Made by a program: the position numbers and the translations under genes. Below, piece after piece: positions 1 to 6,574 of a stretch of 14,819 bases of DNA (the first letter of the stretch is position 1; every line of letters begins with the position of its first letter). Origin of the DNA: Euryarchaeota archaeon UBA10 (GTDB taxonomy: Archaea > Thermoplasmatota > Poseidoniia > Poseidoniales > Poseidoniaceae); the NCBI GenBank assembly GCA_002498185.1, contig DAGO01000114.1, forward strand, positions 1-14,819, given 5' to 3'. Under the pieces are notes generated by a model that was not told where the DNA came from, made no database searches, and was given only the letters and a program-made list of their open reading frames with translations.

Positions 1-4
1 AATC

Positions 5-676
5 GTGCGATTAGAGGACGGTGTAGGACTACACAATGCTGTTTCCTCTTCCAAAGTAATCCATATTTTTGGGGCTGGGTTAAACCCCGAAAAACCTGCT
101 CACAAAGCAGTTCACGAATTGAGTGCAAGAGGCTGGGCAGTTGCTCCAATTCACCCTAGAGATGCTGGCTCAACCATCAATGGATTTCCAATTAGGCCTA
201 GCCTAGACAAGGGAATCGCTCCAGAAATTGTAGTCCTATTTCTTGCGCCGGAAAGAGCCAGAGGCGTTGTTAGGAACCTGATTATCAATCAAGAACCTGA
301 GAACTTCCCGTTGATTTGGTTTCAACACGGTGCAGAGGACGAAGATGCGATTTCCGCATTGGAAGAAATGGGTGCGGATTATGTCATTGATGATTGCATA
401 GTTGTGAACAGCAATAATAACGATATACACTGCAAAGACTCAATTCTACCTCAAACATGGTGCCTACAAACTGCATCTGAAGACGGAGACGGTTGCTCTA
501 TCTGGACGGTGCATTCAAGCGATTCTGAAGCCGAATTGAGAATAAGTAGCGAGTTGGAATGGGTCGGCTCTATGGATGATTTATCTAAATCAGAGCACAC
601 AATTCCGAGATACATTAGGTCGCTCAAACAAAATAATGAATCCCTTCTAGAACTAGCAAACAGGTTAGCAAACTAG
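5..676 (+). CDS. CoA-binding-domain protein (YccU/CoA_binding_2-like), possibly 5'-truncated
   Basis: A Rossmann-type CoA-binding domain of the YccU/CoA_binding_2 kind spans about residues 17-135. It has a strand-plus-glycine turn (VIHIFGAG, 18-25), a helix, then a WAVAPIHPRDAG stretch (44-55) matching the family pattern of hydrophobic strand, P-x-(N/H)-P, then G. This is followed by PSL (65-67), a WFQHG segment (105-109) matching the family's W-x-Q-x-G, and a closing DDCIVV (129-134) matching its conserved D-x-C-I. The roughly 90 C-terminal residues are unrecognised. Family members bind CoA or acyl-CoA, but most have no assigned reaction. The listed start is a GTG at the window edge. The frame stays open to base 2, so the true start may lie upstream. 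The GNAT gene follows 18 bases after the stop, and GNAT enzymes use acetyl-CoA, so the pairing may be functional (inference). Confidence 0.75.
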   Translation: MRLEDGVGLHNAVSSSKVIHIFGAGLNPEKPAHKAVHELSARGWAVAPIHPRDAGSTINGFPIRPSLDKGIAPEIVVLFLAPERARGVVRNLIINQEPENFPLIWFQHGAEDEDAISALEEMGADYVIDDCIVVNSNNNDIHCKDSILPQTWCLQTASEDGDGCSIWTVHSSDSEAELRISSELEWVGSMDDLSKSEHTIPRYIRSLKQNNESLLELANRLAN

Positions 677-694
677 CCCGTATTTGCTGGATGG

Positions 695-1174
695 ATGAAT
701 ATGAAAACCGATGAGACAGAAGATTTGGCTTGGATTAAGTCAATTATGAAACAGGAGTTGGATTTACGTCCCCCTTCACTTGCTCGATTCGGCAAAAATA
801 GCACCATTATTCGTAATGAATCGGGGAAACCTACAGGGCATTTGACGCTTAGCAATCGGTGGCAAGGGTATGAAATCAACAGCTTATTCGTAGACCCCGC
901 ACACAGAGGAGAAGGAATTTCTCATACATTGTTAAGAGAAATTAAACAGAACCGAGTCTTTTGCTACACACGAGATTCTAGATTGCAATCAGCATTAGTA
1001 AGGGCTGGATTTACAAGGGCTAAATTTCCAGGATTTGTTGCTGTAATGAATCTAATTCCTACAAGAACCACAATGTTCGCTTGGATGCTTCTAACCTTGG
1101 ATTTCAAGCGAATTTTCCATCAAATCAAGCATCTATCAAAATACAAACTGTACATGAAAATTAAAACTAAGTGA
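695..1174 (+). CDS. GNAT-family N-acetyltransferase
   Basis: A 159-residue protein with the GNAT fold signature. A beta strand, INSLFVDPAHRGEGISHTLL (61-80), contains the acetyl-CoA pyrophosphate-binding loop R-G-E-G (71-74; family consensus Q/R-x-x-G-x-G/A). It is followed by a helix and, at about residues 98-106, an SALVRAGF segment typical of motif B (residue-pair-aG-F). The substrate cannot be told from sequence. The C-terminus beyond residue 120 is basic and hydrophobic and could be an extension specific to this lineage. The start is ambiguous: ATG codons lie at 695 and 701 in frame, and neither has a clear Shine-Dalgarno sequence. The gene probably shares a transcript with the CoA-binding protein 18 bases upstream. 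It is convergent with the minus-strand gene ending at 1203, with 28 bases between them. Confidence 0.75.
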   Translation: MNMKTDETEDLAWIKSIMKQELDLRPPSLARFGKNSTIIRNESGKPTGHLTLSNRWQGYEINSLFVDPAHRGEGISHTLLREIKQNRVFCYTRDSRLQSALVRAGFTRAKFPGFVAVMNLIPTRTTMFAWMLLTLDFKRIFHQIKHLSKYKLYMKIKTK

Positions 1175-1202
1175 CTGACTGAATTGGATACTACTACCTA
1201 AC

Positions 1203-2843
1203 TTAATACAAGGCATTGTGACTTGGTAATTTTTCAATCAAAGTCGACTCATCAGCCAATCTTTCTCTACATTTTGGTGGGAATGGAGCAACGCCAGTTA
1301 GCACTTGGGAACACCAAAAAATTGTTCGAATCATGAATTCATTTATCCAATCAGTTAGATCACTGTTATTCGAAATAATGTCTTTGTAACCCTTCAAAGA
1401 TGAAATCACTTCGCGTATCCATGGGTGTCCTTCAGCATCGAAAACACCTGACTCGTTTGCTCGTTTAGATGCCTTTTCAAGTAACTTCTCGGCTTCGTCA
1501 ATCCAAATCAAATCTTTTGGATTTCCAGAGTTTGGACCAGTATCCACTCCCTGCAAAATGGTGGCAACCGCTTCTGCTATCCATATGTCTCCGTGATTTA
1601 CTGCCCAACCCCAACCGTCTTTCTTGAGAGCTGCTTCCCTAAATGTTGAAATTGCATTTTCCCAATCATTTTGCAGAATATACTCAATACCATCATACCA
1701 CATGAATCTTGCAGTCTCTAACAGCCTCTTTTGATAACATCCATTCAAATTCTGCTCTGCATAATATCTGACATAATCATCACCAAATGTGAGGGCGTAT
1801 CCGAGATACAATTCACATTCAAATAGAGTGTTTTCTAGTAATTTGTGCACATTCATATGGAATCCGCCAAGGTGAGCCCACCACCTGCCATTATCAAGCC
1901 GGGGATGATCCTCGCACAATTCTCTCAATGATTTCAGTTCAGCAATCATACCATCGCATACAGCACGATTACTAAGGCTCTGATTTTCCCAAAGATCCCA
2001 GGTTCGATTTAATTTTTTCAATATATTAACAGCTTGCGAACGGGCTTTAGTCTGGGTTTTTTCAAAGGACTTAATGTCGAAATTTTTTCCAGGATTGTTG
2101 CCTACAATATCAAAATTTATTTCAAGACGGATAATCCCTACATCTTTATTGTTCCATTCAACAGTAGATACCGCAACAAAACCAACAGAATACTCGGATT
2201 CCCTGTGGGGATCAAAGTGTACCTTGCCACGTAGGCTTGCGTCATCTGAAAAATTAATTCCAGGGGGTAGCCTAACAAGAGTGGGATTTTGCATAAACCC
2301 AGATTTTCCTGCTAATTCTTCACTGAGTGAGAAATTTATTTCATCCCCGAGCTTGAACTTACCCAAATTGAATTCACGGCGAGTAATCTTGAGATCATTT
2401 CTGAGAGTACAACGATAGTGTTCACTATACAATTCAACATATGACCAATCTTTTGGGCAATCGTTACAACAGTGACATCTTCCTTTACGATATCGTTCGT
2501 AAGTGCTTTCCTTTGGGTCGTTATCGCATGACAGTTTGTTTTCCTTAGAATCGGATTTGTACTGTCCAACATCAATAATCTCAGACTCAATATCTGCCAG
2601 AGCATCTGGTCGCTTTAGGATCCTAACATCCTCCACAGTTGCTTCTCTACAATACCTATCATTGTCCTCAGGCACGTAAATTAGAGTATAATTATCATCA
2701 AGAAGGACTTGATATGGAACAAAAATATCCTCAGCCCAAGTTGTTTCGCGATAGTTTAGAGCAACAATTCTTCCAAGCTTCCAACCTTGTTCACCGAAGT
2801 TGCACATTACGGTTGCTCCTACTTTGAAACGATAATTTGCCAT
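1203..2843 (-). CDS. Multidomain protein with N-terminal domain resembling marine phytoplankton proteins; function unknown
   Basis: A 546-residue soluble protein with no signal peptide or TM segment. Residues 5-67 form a compact domain with GATVMCNFGEQGWKLGRIV (9-27), YRETTW (31-36), PYQVLLDD (43-50), LIYVPEDNDRYCRE (54-67). I recognise this pattern (G-x-x-V-x-C, W-x-x-G-x-V-V, P-Y-Q-V-x-L-D-D, L-I-x-x-P-x-D-x-D-x-x-x-R) from many diatom and other algal proteins. A Cys cluster (C123, C125, C126, C129, C145) looks metal-binding. Residues 165-245 resemble an Ig-like beta domain (LPPGINF, RGKVHF). Residues 320-400 (WWAHLGGFHMNVHKLLENTLFECELYLG, and onward in positions 321-348; YAEQNLNGCYQKRL, 361-374) are helical and TPR-like. 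The start at 2843 is set by GAGGTG at 2851-2856, 7 bases upstream; the frame continues back into the tRNA but that part is not coding. There is no room for a separate promoter after the tRNA, so co-transcription is likely. Hand-counted sample lines are near 38% G+C, lower than in ftsZ. Confidence 0.8.
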   Translation of the reverse strand: MANYRFKVGATVMCNFGEQGWKLGRIVALNYRETTWAEDIFVPYQVLLDDNYTLIYVPEDNDRYCREATVEDVRILKRPDALADIESEIIDVGQYKSDSKENKLSCDNDPKESTYERYRKGRCHCCNDCPKDWSYVELYSEHYRCTLRNDLKITRREFNLGKFKLGDEINFSLSEELAGKSGFMQNPTLVRLPPGINFSDDASLRGKVHFDPHRESEYSVGFVAVSTVEWNNKDVGIIRLEINFDIVGNNPGKNFDIKSFEKTQTKARSQAVNILKKLNRTWDLWENQSLSNRAVCDGMIAELKSLRELCEDHPRLDNGRWWAHLGGFHMNVHKLLENTLFECELYLGYALTFGDDYVRYYAEQNLNGCYQKRLLETARFMWYDGIEYILQNDWENAISTFREAALKKDGWGWAVNHGDIWIAEAVATILQGVDTGPNSGNPKDLIWIDEAEKLLEKASKRANESGVFDAEGHPWIREVISSLKGYKDIISNNSDLTDWINEFMIRTIFWCSQVLTGVAPFPPKCRERLADESTLIEKLPSHNALY

Positions 2844-2850
2844 GTTTATA

Positions 2851-2856
2851 CACCTC
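2851..2856 (-). promoter_or_regulatory. Ribosome binding site GAGGTG that fixes the start at 2843
   Basis: On the minus strand GAGGTG lies 7 bases before the ATG at 2843 and is complementary to the archaeal 16S 3' end (CACCTC). It decides against an upstream start inside the tRNA-Tyr gene. Confidence 0.7.
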
Positions 2857-2872
2857 ATACAGTGAAATCTGG

Positions 2873-2973
2873 TCCCCGCTCCCAGACTTGAACTGGGGAC
2901 ACCCTGGTGTCTGCTGAGACGTTTGGATTTTTCCAACTACAGCCAGGTGCTCTACCAACTGAGCTAAGCGAGG
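2873..2973 (-). tRNA. tRNA-Tyr(GTA) with a 28-nt intron
   Basis: The cloverleaf closes fully. Acceptor CCTCGCT (2973-2967) pairs with AGCGGGG (2880-2874) through one G-U. The D-stem is GCTC/GAGC with loop AGTTGGTA. The anticodon stem is CCTGG/CCAGG, with a five-base variable region, and the T-stem CCCAG/CTGGG encloses loop TTCAAGT. The discriminator is A (2873), and CCA is encoded next (2872-2870). The anticodon GTA sits at 2940-2938. The first pair C1-G72 is the archaeal and eukaryotic tRNA-Tyr identity pair, supporting the assignment independently of the anticodon. The intron (2936-2909) interrupts at the canonical 37/38 position. After splicing the tRNA is 73 nt plus CCA. The phytoplankton-like gene starts 26 bases beyond the CCA on the same strand. 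Confidence 0.95.
2909..2936 (-). other. tRNA-Tyr intron with canonical bulge-helix-bulge splice motif
   Basis: The central helix of the precursor is CTGT (nucleotides 32-35, 2942-2939) paired with GCAG inside the intron (2914-2911), four pairs including one G-U. Each side has a three-base bulge: AGT (2938-2936) and ACA (2910-2908). Cutting between the second and third bulge bases removes exactly 28 nt and rebuilds a seven-base anticodon loop. Within the intron, TTGGA/TCCAA can form a 5-bp hairpin with an AAAA loop. The expected enzyme is the archaeal tRNA splicing endonuclease (established knowledge of the motif). Confidence 0.88.
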
Positions 2974-2994
2974 CAATGTCTGCGACCAGCCTCG

Positions 2995-3004
2995 TGTATA
3001 TCAA
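2995..3004 (-). promoter_or_regulatory. TATA-like promoter element for tRNA-Tyr
   Basis: On the minus strand TTGATATACA lies 22-31 bases before the tRNA 5' end at 2973, the usual archaeal TATA-to-start distance. It probably also drives the downstream 546-residue gene, since no other promoter fits between them. Confidence 0.5.
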
Positions 3005-3034
3005 TACTTCAGAGTGAAATGGCAGCGAAAATAG

Positions 3035-3073
3035 GGTCGCGAAATGGGCTCGCGACTGAGGCTCGCGAGCATC
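3035..3073. promoter_or_regulatory. Three TCGCGA palindromes with exact 13-bp period upstream of ftsZ
   Basis: TCGCGA occurs at 3037-3042, 3050-3055 and 3063-3068, starting exactly 13 bases apart each time. The third copy lies inside a perfect 10-bp palindrome GCTCGCGAGC (3061-3070). The first two form an inverted repeat, GTCGCGA/TCGCGAC, with a 7-base spacer. The array ends about nine bases before a weak TATA-like GTTAATAGTG (3077-3086), whose predicted start lies just ahead of the ftsZ ribosome binding site. It also lies upstream of the divergent tRNA-Tyr promoter. An operator for a division or growth regulator is the natural reading, but no protein is known to me to bind it. Confidence 0.55.
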
Positions 3074-3076
3074 ACG

Positions 3077-3086
3077 GTTAATAGTG
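3077..3086 (+). promoter_or_regulatory. Weak TATA-like element for ftsZ
   Basis: GTTAATAGTG would place transcription start near 3105-3108, leaving a short leader that still holds the Shine-Dalgarno sequence GGAGG at 3110-3114. The match is weak, and position is the main support. Confidence 0.3.
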
Positions 3087-3109
3087 AAATGAACAGCCTT
3101 GTTTTTCTC

Positions 3110-3114
3110 GGAGG
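3110..3114 (+). promoter_or_regulatory. Shine-Dalgarno GGAGG of ftsZ
   Basis: GGAGG ends 8 bases before the ATG at 3123 and supports that start. Confidence 0.65.
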
Positions 3115-3122
3115 CGTAAGGG

Positions 3123-4283
3123 ATGGGACCCAATGCAACACGCACAACTAGGCCGGCAGACCAATCGTTGAATGATATGGTTGCTTCACTCGCACAAGAG
3201 GCAATTGGAAAAGGCTCTACTGCATTGCTAGATGAAGACATGGGTGGCTTCGGAGTTCCAAATCCTCGTATATTGATCGTAGGCTGTGGAGGTTCAGGAA
3301 ACAACACCCTAAATCGAATTACTCACCTTGGAGTTGAAGGAGCAGTTACGGTTGCAATTAATACCGATAAGCAGCACTTAGACCACACTCGCGCTCTGCA
3401 GAAATTATTGGTTGGCAGGCACATCACGAGAGGACTTGGAGCTGGAGGAGACCCAGGAACTGGTCGCAGGTGCGCTGAAGCGGGCCGTGAAATGATTCAG
3501 AAAATTGTAACTGGAGCAGACTTAGTTTTCATCGCTAGCGGCTTAGGCGGAGGTTCAGGAACAGGTATCTGTCCAATAGTTGCTGATGAAGCAAAAAGAG
3601 CGGGTGCACTTGTTGTCGGTATCGTGACCACTCCTTTCCATGTCGAGAGAAGGCAGAGAATGAACAGAGCTTTGGAAGGTTTGGAGAGTCTTCGTCAAGT
3701 TGCAGATGCTGTATTAGTCTTGGACAACAACAGATTACTCCATTTCGTTCCGAACCTACCTCTGGATGAGGCCTTCTCAATCATGGACCAACTGGTTGCA
3801 GAAATCGTAAAGGGAATTGTTGAGACAATCACTCTACCTTCTCTAATCAATCTAGACTTCGCAGATGTAAGAGCTATAATGAACAATGGTGGTGTTACTA
3901 TGATGCTGTATGGTGAGAGTGACCGTGGACCTGAAGAAGTGGTTCACGAAGCTCTAAACCACCCATTGCTGGACGTCGATATTTCAGGTGCTACCGGTGT
4001 ACTAATACATGTCACAGGTGGTAAATACATGACTCTTGAAAACGCATCTCAAGTTGTTGACTTGATGACTGCAAATGTTAGCGATGAAGCAAATGTCATC
4101 TGGGGTGCTAGACAAGACCCTGGATTTGGCGATACAATCAAAGTCATGGCAATTATCACTGGAGTCGGTGGTTCAGAGATGAGAAGTGCAAGAATGACTC
4201 CTGACAAACTTGGAGACATGTTGAAACTAACTCGGTCTAAATCTCAAAGCGGGAATTCGGTTGGATTCCAGCGTTTTGACTGA
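3123..4283 (+). CDS. ftsZ: Cell division GTPase FtsZ
   Basis: A 386-residue tubulin-superfamily GTPase that polymerises into the division ring. Visible motifs are the nucleotide-binding GCGGSGNN (55-62), VAINTDKQHL (77-86), GLGAGGDPGTGRR (104-116), tubulin signature GGGSGTG (142-148; the usual Thr is Ser here), FHVERRQRMNRALEG (172-186), LDNNRLL (200-206), and synergy loop T7 NLDFAD (243-248), which carries the acidic residues needed for GTP hydrolysis across the interface. Spacing and wording match euryarchaeal FtsZ proteins rather than CetZ. An N-terminal extension of about 47 residues precedes the fold. The tail after about residue 355 is a short linker ending in GNSVGFQRFD, a plausible partner-binding peptide. 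GGAGG 8 bases upstream fixes the start. The next gene encodes a secreted protein and probably has its own promoter. Confidence 0.95.
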   Translation: MGPNATRTTRPADQSLNDMVASLAQEAIGKGSTALLDEDMGGFGVPNPRILIVGCGGSGNNTLNRITHLGVEGAVTVAINTDKQHLDHTRALQKLLVGRHITRGLGAGGDPGTGRRCAEAGREMIQKIVTGADLVFIASGLGGGSGTGICPIVADEAKRAGALVVGIVTTPFHVERRQRMNRALEGLESLRQVADAVLVLDNNRLLHFVPNLPLDEAFSIMDQLVAEIVKGIVETITLPSLINLDFADVRAIMNNGGVTMMLYGESDRGPEEVVHEALNHPLLDVDISGATGVLIHVTGGKYMTLENASQVVDLMTANVSDEANVIWGARQDPGFGDTIKVMAIITGVGGSEMRSARMTPDKLGDMLKLTRSKSQSGNSVGFQRFD

Positions 4284-4289
4284 TGCAAG

Positions 4290-4296
4290 ATTATAG
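4290..4296 (+). promoter_or_regulatory. TATA-like element for the secreted-protein gene
   Basis: ATTATAG follows the ftsZ stop by seven bases. An archaeal start about 26 bases downstream would fall near 4318-4322, ten or so bases before the ATG at 4332. Suggestive only. Confidence 0.35.
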
Positions 4297-4331
4297 CAAG
4301 GTCCAAATCTATCCGGTGTTAAGGATACACT

Positions 4332-5180
4332 ATGCGAGCACGCAGTGCGATGGCAATTTTGTTGGCCCTTTTGGTCAGTGTTCCAGTAGTTGGGGGTTCA
4401 ACAACATCTGCTATGCAAGATGAAGAAGAAATCACCGACCCTTGTATGGAAGACCCTAAGCAACCTTGTGAGAATCAAACCGTTCTGTACCTATGGTCAA
4501 ACGGGCAGTCTACCTTCTGGTCTCACTTTAATGCAACAGAAGACAACAATGCAGGTGACAACATGTATTCACAAGAGAAGAATCAAGGTGTAATCAACAT
4601 CGATCAGAGATTCTCGATGAATCCTCAAATGAGCAAGAGATTGAACATGACCCTTGATGGAGAGGTTCGAATCGTTCTGAACATTTACCTTCAAGGTGAC
4701 TGGACAAATAACGATAATCAGGGCCCTTGTACCAATGATTGCGAAGAGTTGAATGTCACATTATGGGCAGGAGCAACCAAAATCATCAGACAGCATGTCC
4801 CTCAAGTCTCATCAGGATGGAACCCAATCACAATAACTCACAGAATTACCGAGGAACAAGTATTGTGGGATGCATCTACTGCAAATCCTTCTATTCAACT
4901 TGAAATGAAAGTCAAAGGAGACAGGCAACAGACTTCACCTATAACTGTCAGTGGAGAAATTGCAAACTTCTCTCTGAAACTATCAGGAGATGGCAATACT
5001 CGTGTTGAATTACCTGTTGACCCATCATCTTGGGATGAAGCATTCCAAGCTGGTGAAGATGGTATGCCTAAGGCTGAAGAACAACCGGGATTCCTATTCA
5101 TGGCTGCGGTTGCAACAATGACTCTTGCTGCTGTTTATCTACCAAGCAGAGAAGAAGAATCACAGGACAGAAGAAATTGA
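4332..5180 (+). CDS. Secreted, C-terminally anchored protein with PGF-type tail; function unknown
   Basis: A 282-residue exported protein. It has an N-terminal signal peptide (basic MRAR, then a hydrophobic stretch to about residue 22). The mature part carries five N-glycosylation sequons (N48, N67, N105, N141, N212) and four cysteines in two close pairs (C38/C46, C133/C137) that could form disulfides. The alternating hydrophobic pattern at about 105-220 suggests a beta-sandwich. Near the C-terminus an acidic linker leads to PGF (252-254), then a hydrophobic helix (to about 270) and a short charged tail ending DRRN. This resembles archaeal PGF-CTERM sorting signals used by archaeosortase, although the tail is longer and more acidic than usual, so a plain membrane anchor is equally possible. 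The 3' end overlaps the convergent hisS by 21 bases. Confidence 0.75.
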   Translation: MRARSAMAILLALLVSVPVVGGSTTSAMQDEEEITDPCMEDPKQPCENQTVLYLWSNGQSTFWSHFNATEDNNAGDNMYSQEKNQGVINIDQRFSMNPQMSKRLNMTLDGEVRIVLNIYLQGDWTNNDNQGPCTNDCEELNVTLWAGATKIIRQHVPQVSSGWNPITITHRITEEQVLWDASTANPSIQLEMKVKGDRQQTSPITVSGEIANFSLKLSGDGNTRVELPVDPSSWDEAFQAGEDGMPKAEEQPGFLFMAAVATMTLAAVYLPSREEESQDRRN

Positions 5181-6479
5181 AGTGGAATCTAAGTCCGCTT
5201 CACTCTGGTCCCCAGTTGTTAGATTCTTGATACTACATCGAGAGTTTTCTAGGTCCTGAGGACCAACGATAACAACATTGGTGAAGCCATTCTTTGAAGC
5301 CCAATCCAGAGTCTTACCGATGTTCTTTCCTCTGAGGTCCAATTCGACAATGTGACCCAAGTCACGCAATTCTTTGACGATAGAGAGAACTGCATGTGCA
5401 TCTATTTTGAAAGGCAGTACCAGCGTACTCGGCCTTGGAGTCTCACCAGGAACTACCTCGCTTCGACCTACTCTTTCAGCCTGAGCTTCAAGCGCAAGTA
5501 AGACACGGTCAAACCCAAGTCCAAATCCACATGAAGGGTCTAGGTCTTCTAAGCCGAATAAGTGCAATAGCCTGTATGATCCTCCTCCTAGAACCTGTCC
5601 TTCTCCCCCAAGTTCTGCAACATTGACTTCGAAGACCATGCCAGTGTAGTAATCCAATCCACGGGCAACGCACAAGTTGACCTTGAGCGAAGGCGGTGTT
5701 GGTGCGAGAGCGGTTAGCGCTGCTAACAATTCAGCCAACTCATCCAATGATTCGTGTGATACTTCCAATGCAGACAGGATTTCTCTAGCCGAATCAAGAG
5801 TTTCTGAACCTCCATCTAATTCTGAGAGTTTGCGCAAGTTTTCAAGTGCTGAAGGTGAAATTCCATTAGTGGCAAACAATTCTGATAATCCATCCCAATC
5901 TCCCTTGTCCAGTAGCCTCATTGCACTGGCTACTGGCGGTTCTGGTTCACCTTCTTCTGATAGACCCAGACCGGTTAGGATATCTCGCAATACACCTACG
6001 TGCCCAATTCGAACTTCATAATCAACTAGTCCGCAGGAATCCAACATATCGATTGCCAAAGAGACAACCTCGGCTTCTGCTAGTGGGCCACTTGCGCCAA
6101 TTAACTCGACACCGTACTGGAAGAATTCGCGGTACCTGCCTTTCTTTGATTCTTCATATCGGAAACATTGTCCAAAGTAGGAAAGGCGTAGCGGTTTTGG
6201 AGAACTGCGCATTTCTTCACTGATCATTCGCATTACTGGTGCGGTTAACTCTGGGCGCAGTGTTAGAGCCCTGTCGGATTTGTCTTGGAAGGCATACAAT
6301 TGCTTGACAACGCCAGGGCCTGATTTTGCTGTGAACAAATCTAGAGATTCAAAGATAGGAGTTTGGACTCTCTTGAAACCGTGTGATAGTGCCATAGATT
6401 CAAGCAAATTCTCGAATGCTAAGCGCCTATTCATCACCTTCGGGGTGAAGTCCCGAGTTCCACGTGGCCTCTGCACCAT
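5160..6479 (-). CDS. hisS: Histidyl-tRNA synthetase
   Basis: A 439-residue class II aminoacyl-tRNA synthetase that charges tRNA-His in the cytoplasm. It opens with RPRGTRDF (4-11), the family N-terminus. Motif 1 lies around 25-45, ALTLRPELTAPVMR (71-84) follows, motif 2 is FRYEESKKGRYREFFQYGVE (106-125), the histidine-specific motif HisA is RGLDYYTGMVFE (273-284), and motif 3 is GFGLGFDRVLL (318-328). A C-terminal anticodon-binding domain (about 350-430) includes LPFKIDAHA, VELDLRGKNIGKTL and VVIVGP. All expected catalytic elements are present and the length is normal. ATG at 6479 gives the canonical N-terminus, but there is no clear Shine-Dalgarno sequence, so the transcript may be leaderless or have a short leader. 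The 3' end runs 21 bases into the secreted-protein gene on the other strand. Confidence 0.96.
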   Translation of the reverse strand: MVQRPRGTRDFTPKVMNRRLAFENLLESMALSHGFKRVQTPIFESLDLFTAKSGPGVVKQLYAFQDKSDRALTLRPELTAPVMRMISEEMRSSPKPLRLSYFGQCFRYEESKKGRYREFFQYGVELIGASGPLAEAEVVSLAIDMLDSCGLVDYEVRIGHVGVLRDILTGLGLSEEGEPEPPVASAMRLLDKGDWDGLSELFATNGISPSALENLRKLSELDGGSETLDSAREILSALEVSHESLDELAELLAALTALAPTPPSLKVNLCVARGLDYYTGMVFEVNVAELGGEGQVLGGGSYRLLHLFGLEDLDPSCGFGLGFDRVLLALEAQAERVGRSEVVPGETPRPSTLVLPFKIDAHAVLSIVKELRDLGHIVELDLRGKNIGKTLDWASKNGFTNVVIVGPQDLENSRCSIKNLTTGDQSEADLDSTSISSVL

Positions 6480-6519
6480 CGCCCCAAGGGGGAAGCATCC
6501 AGCATTTCACATAAGCGGC

Positions 6520-6547
6520 TAAAAATTTGCCAATAAGGGGGTATTGG
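6520..6547 (-). terminator. Hairpin followed by T-tract, possible terminator of the peptidase-transporter operon
   Basis: CCAATA (6530-6535) and TATTGG (6542-6547) form a perfect 6-bp stem around a six-base loop. Read on the minus strand, it is followed by CAAATTTTTAG. It sits between the coiled-coil gene (stop at 6575) and hisS (start 6479), so it could end the upstream operon. The A/T-rich flank may instead be the hisS promoter. Confidence 0.35.
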
Positions 6548-6574
6548 AACCCACACAAAATACTCAGCTACAGA

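Noticed and set aside
1175..1202. Possible attachment-site duplicate of the tRNA 3' end
   Set aside because: No match to the tRNA-Tyr 3' segment could be found there or elsewhere in 1-1202.
2844..2936. Upstream extension of the 546-residue protein to an ATG at 2936
   Set aside because: That extension runs through the tRNA-Tyr intron and 3' exon, while GAGGTG sits before the ATG at 2843.
3013..3091. AGTGAAATG repeated at 3013 and 3083, flanking the TCGCGA array
   Set aside because: Short, purine-rich and A/T-rich, and part of it recurs near 2861. Too weak to call a flanking repeat.
2855..3307. Minus-strand 150-residue open frame over the tRNA and the ftsZ start
   Set aside because: It covers a tRNA gene, a control region and the 5' end of ftsZ, and has no recognisable product.
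5677..6021. Plus-strand open frames inside hisS
   Set aside because: Antisense shadow of a clear synthetase. The low-complexity Ser/Asn-rich translation has no domain.
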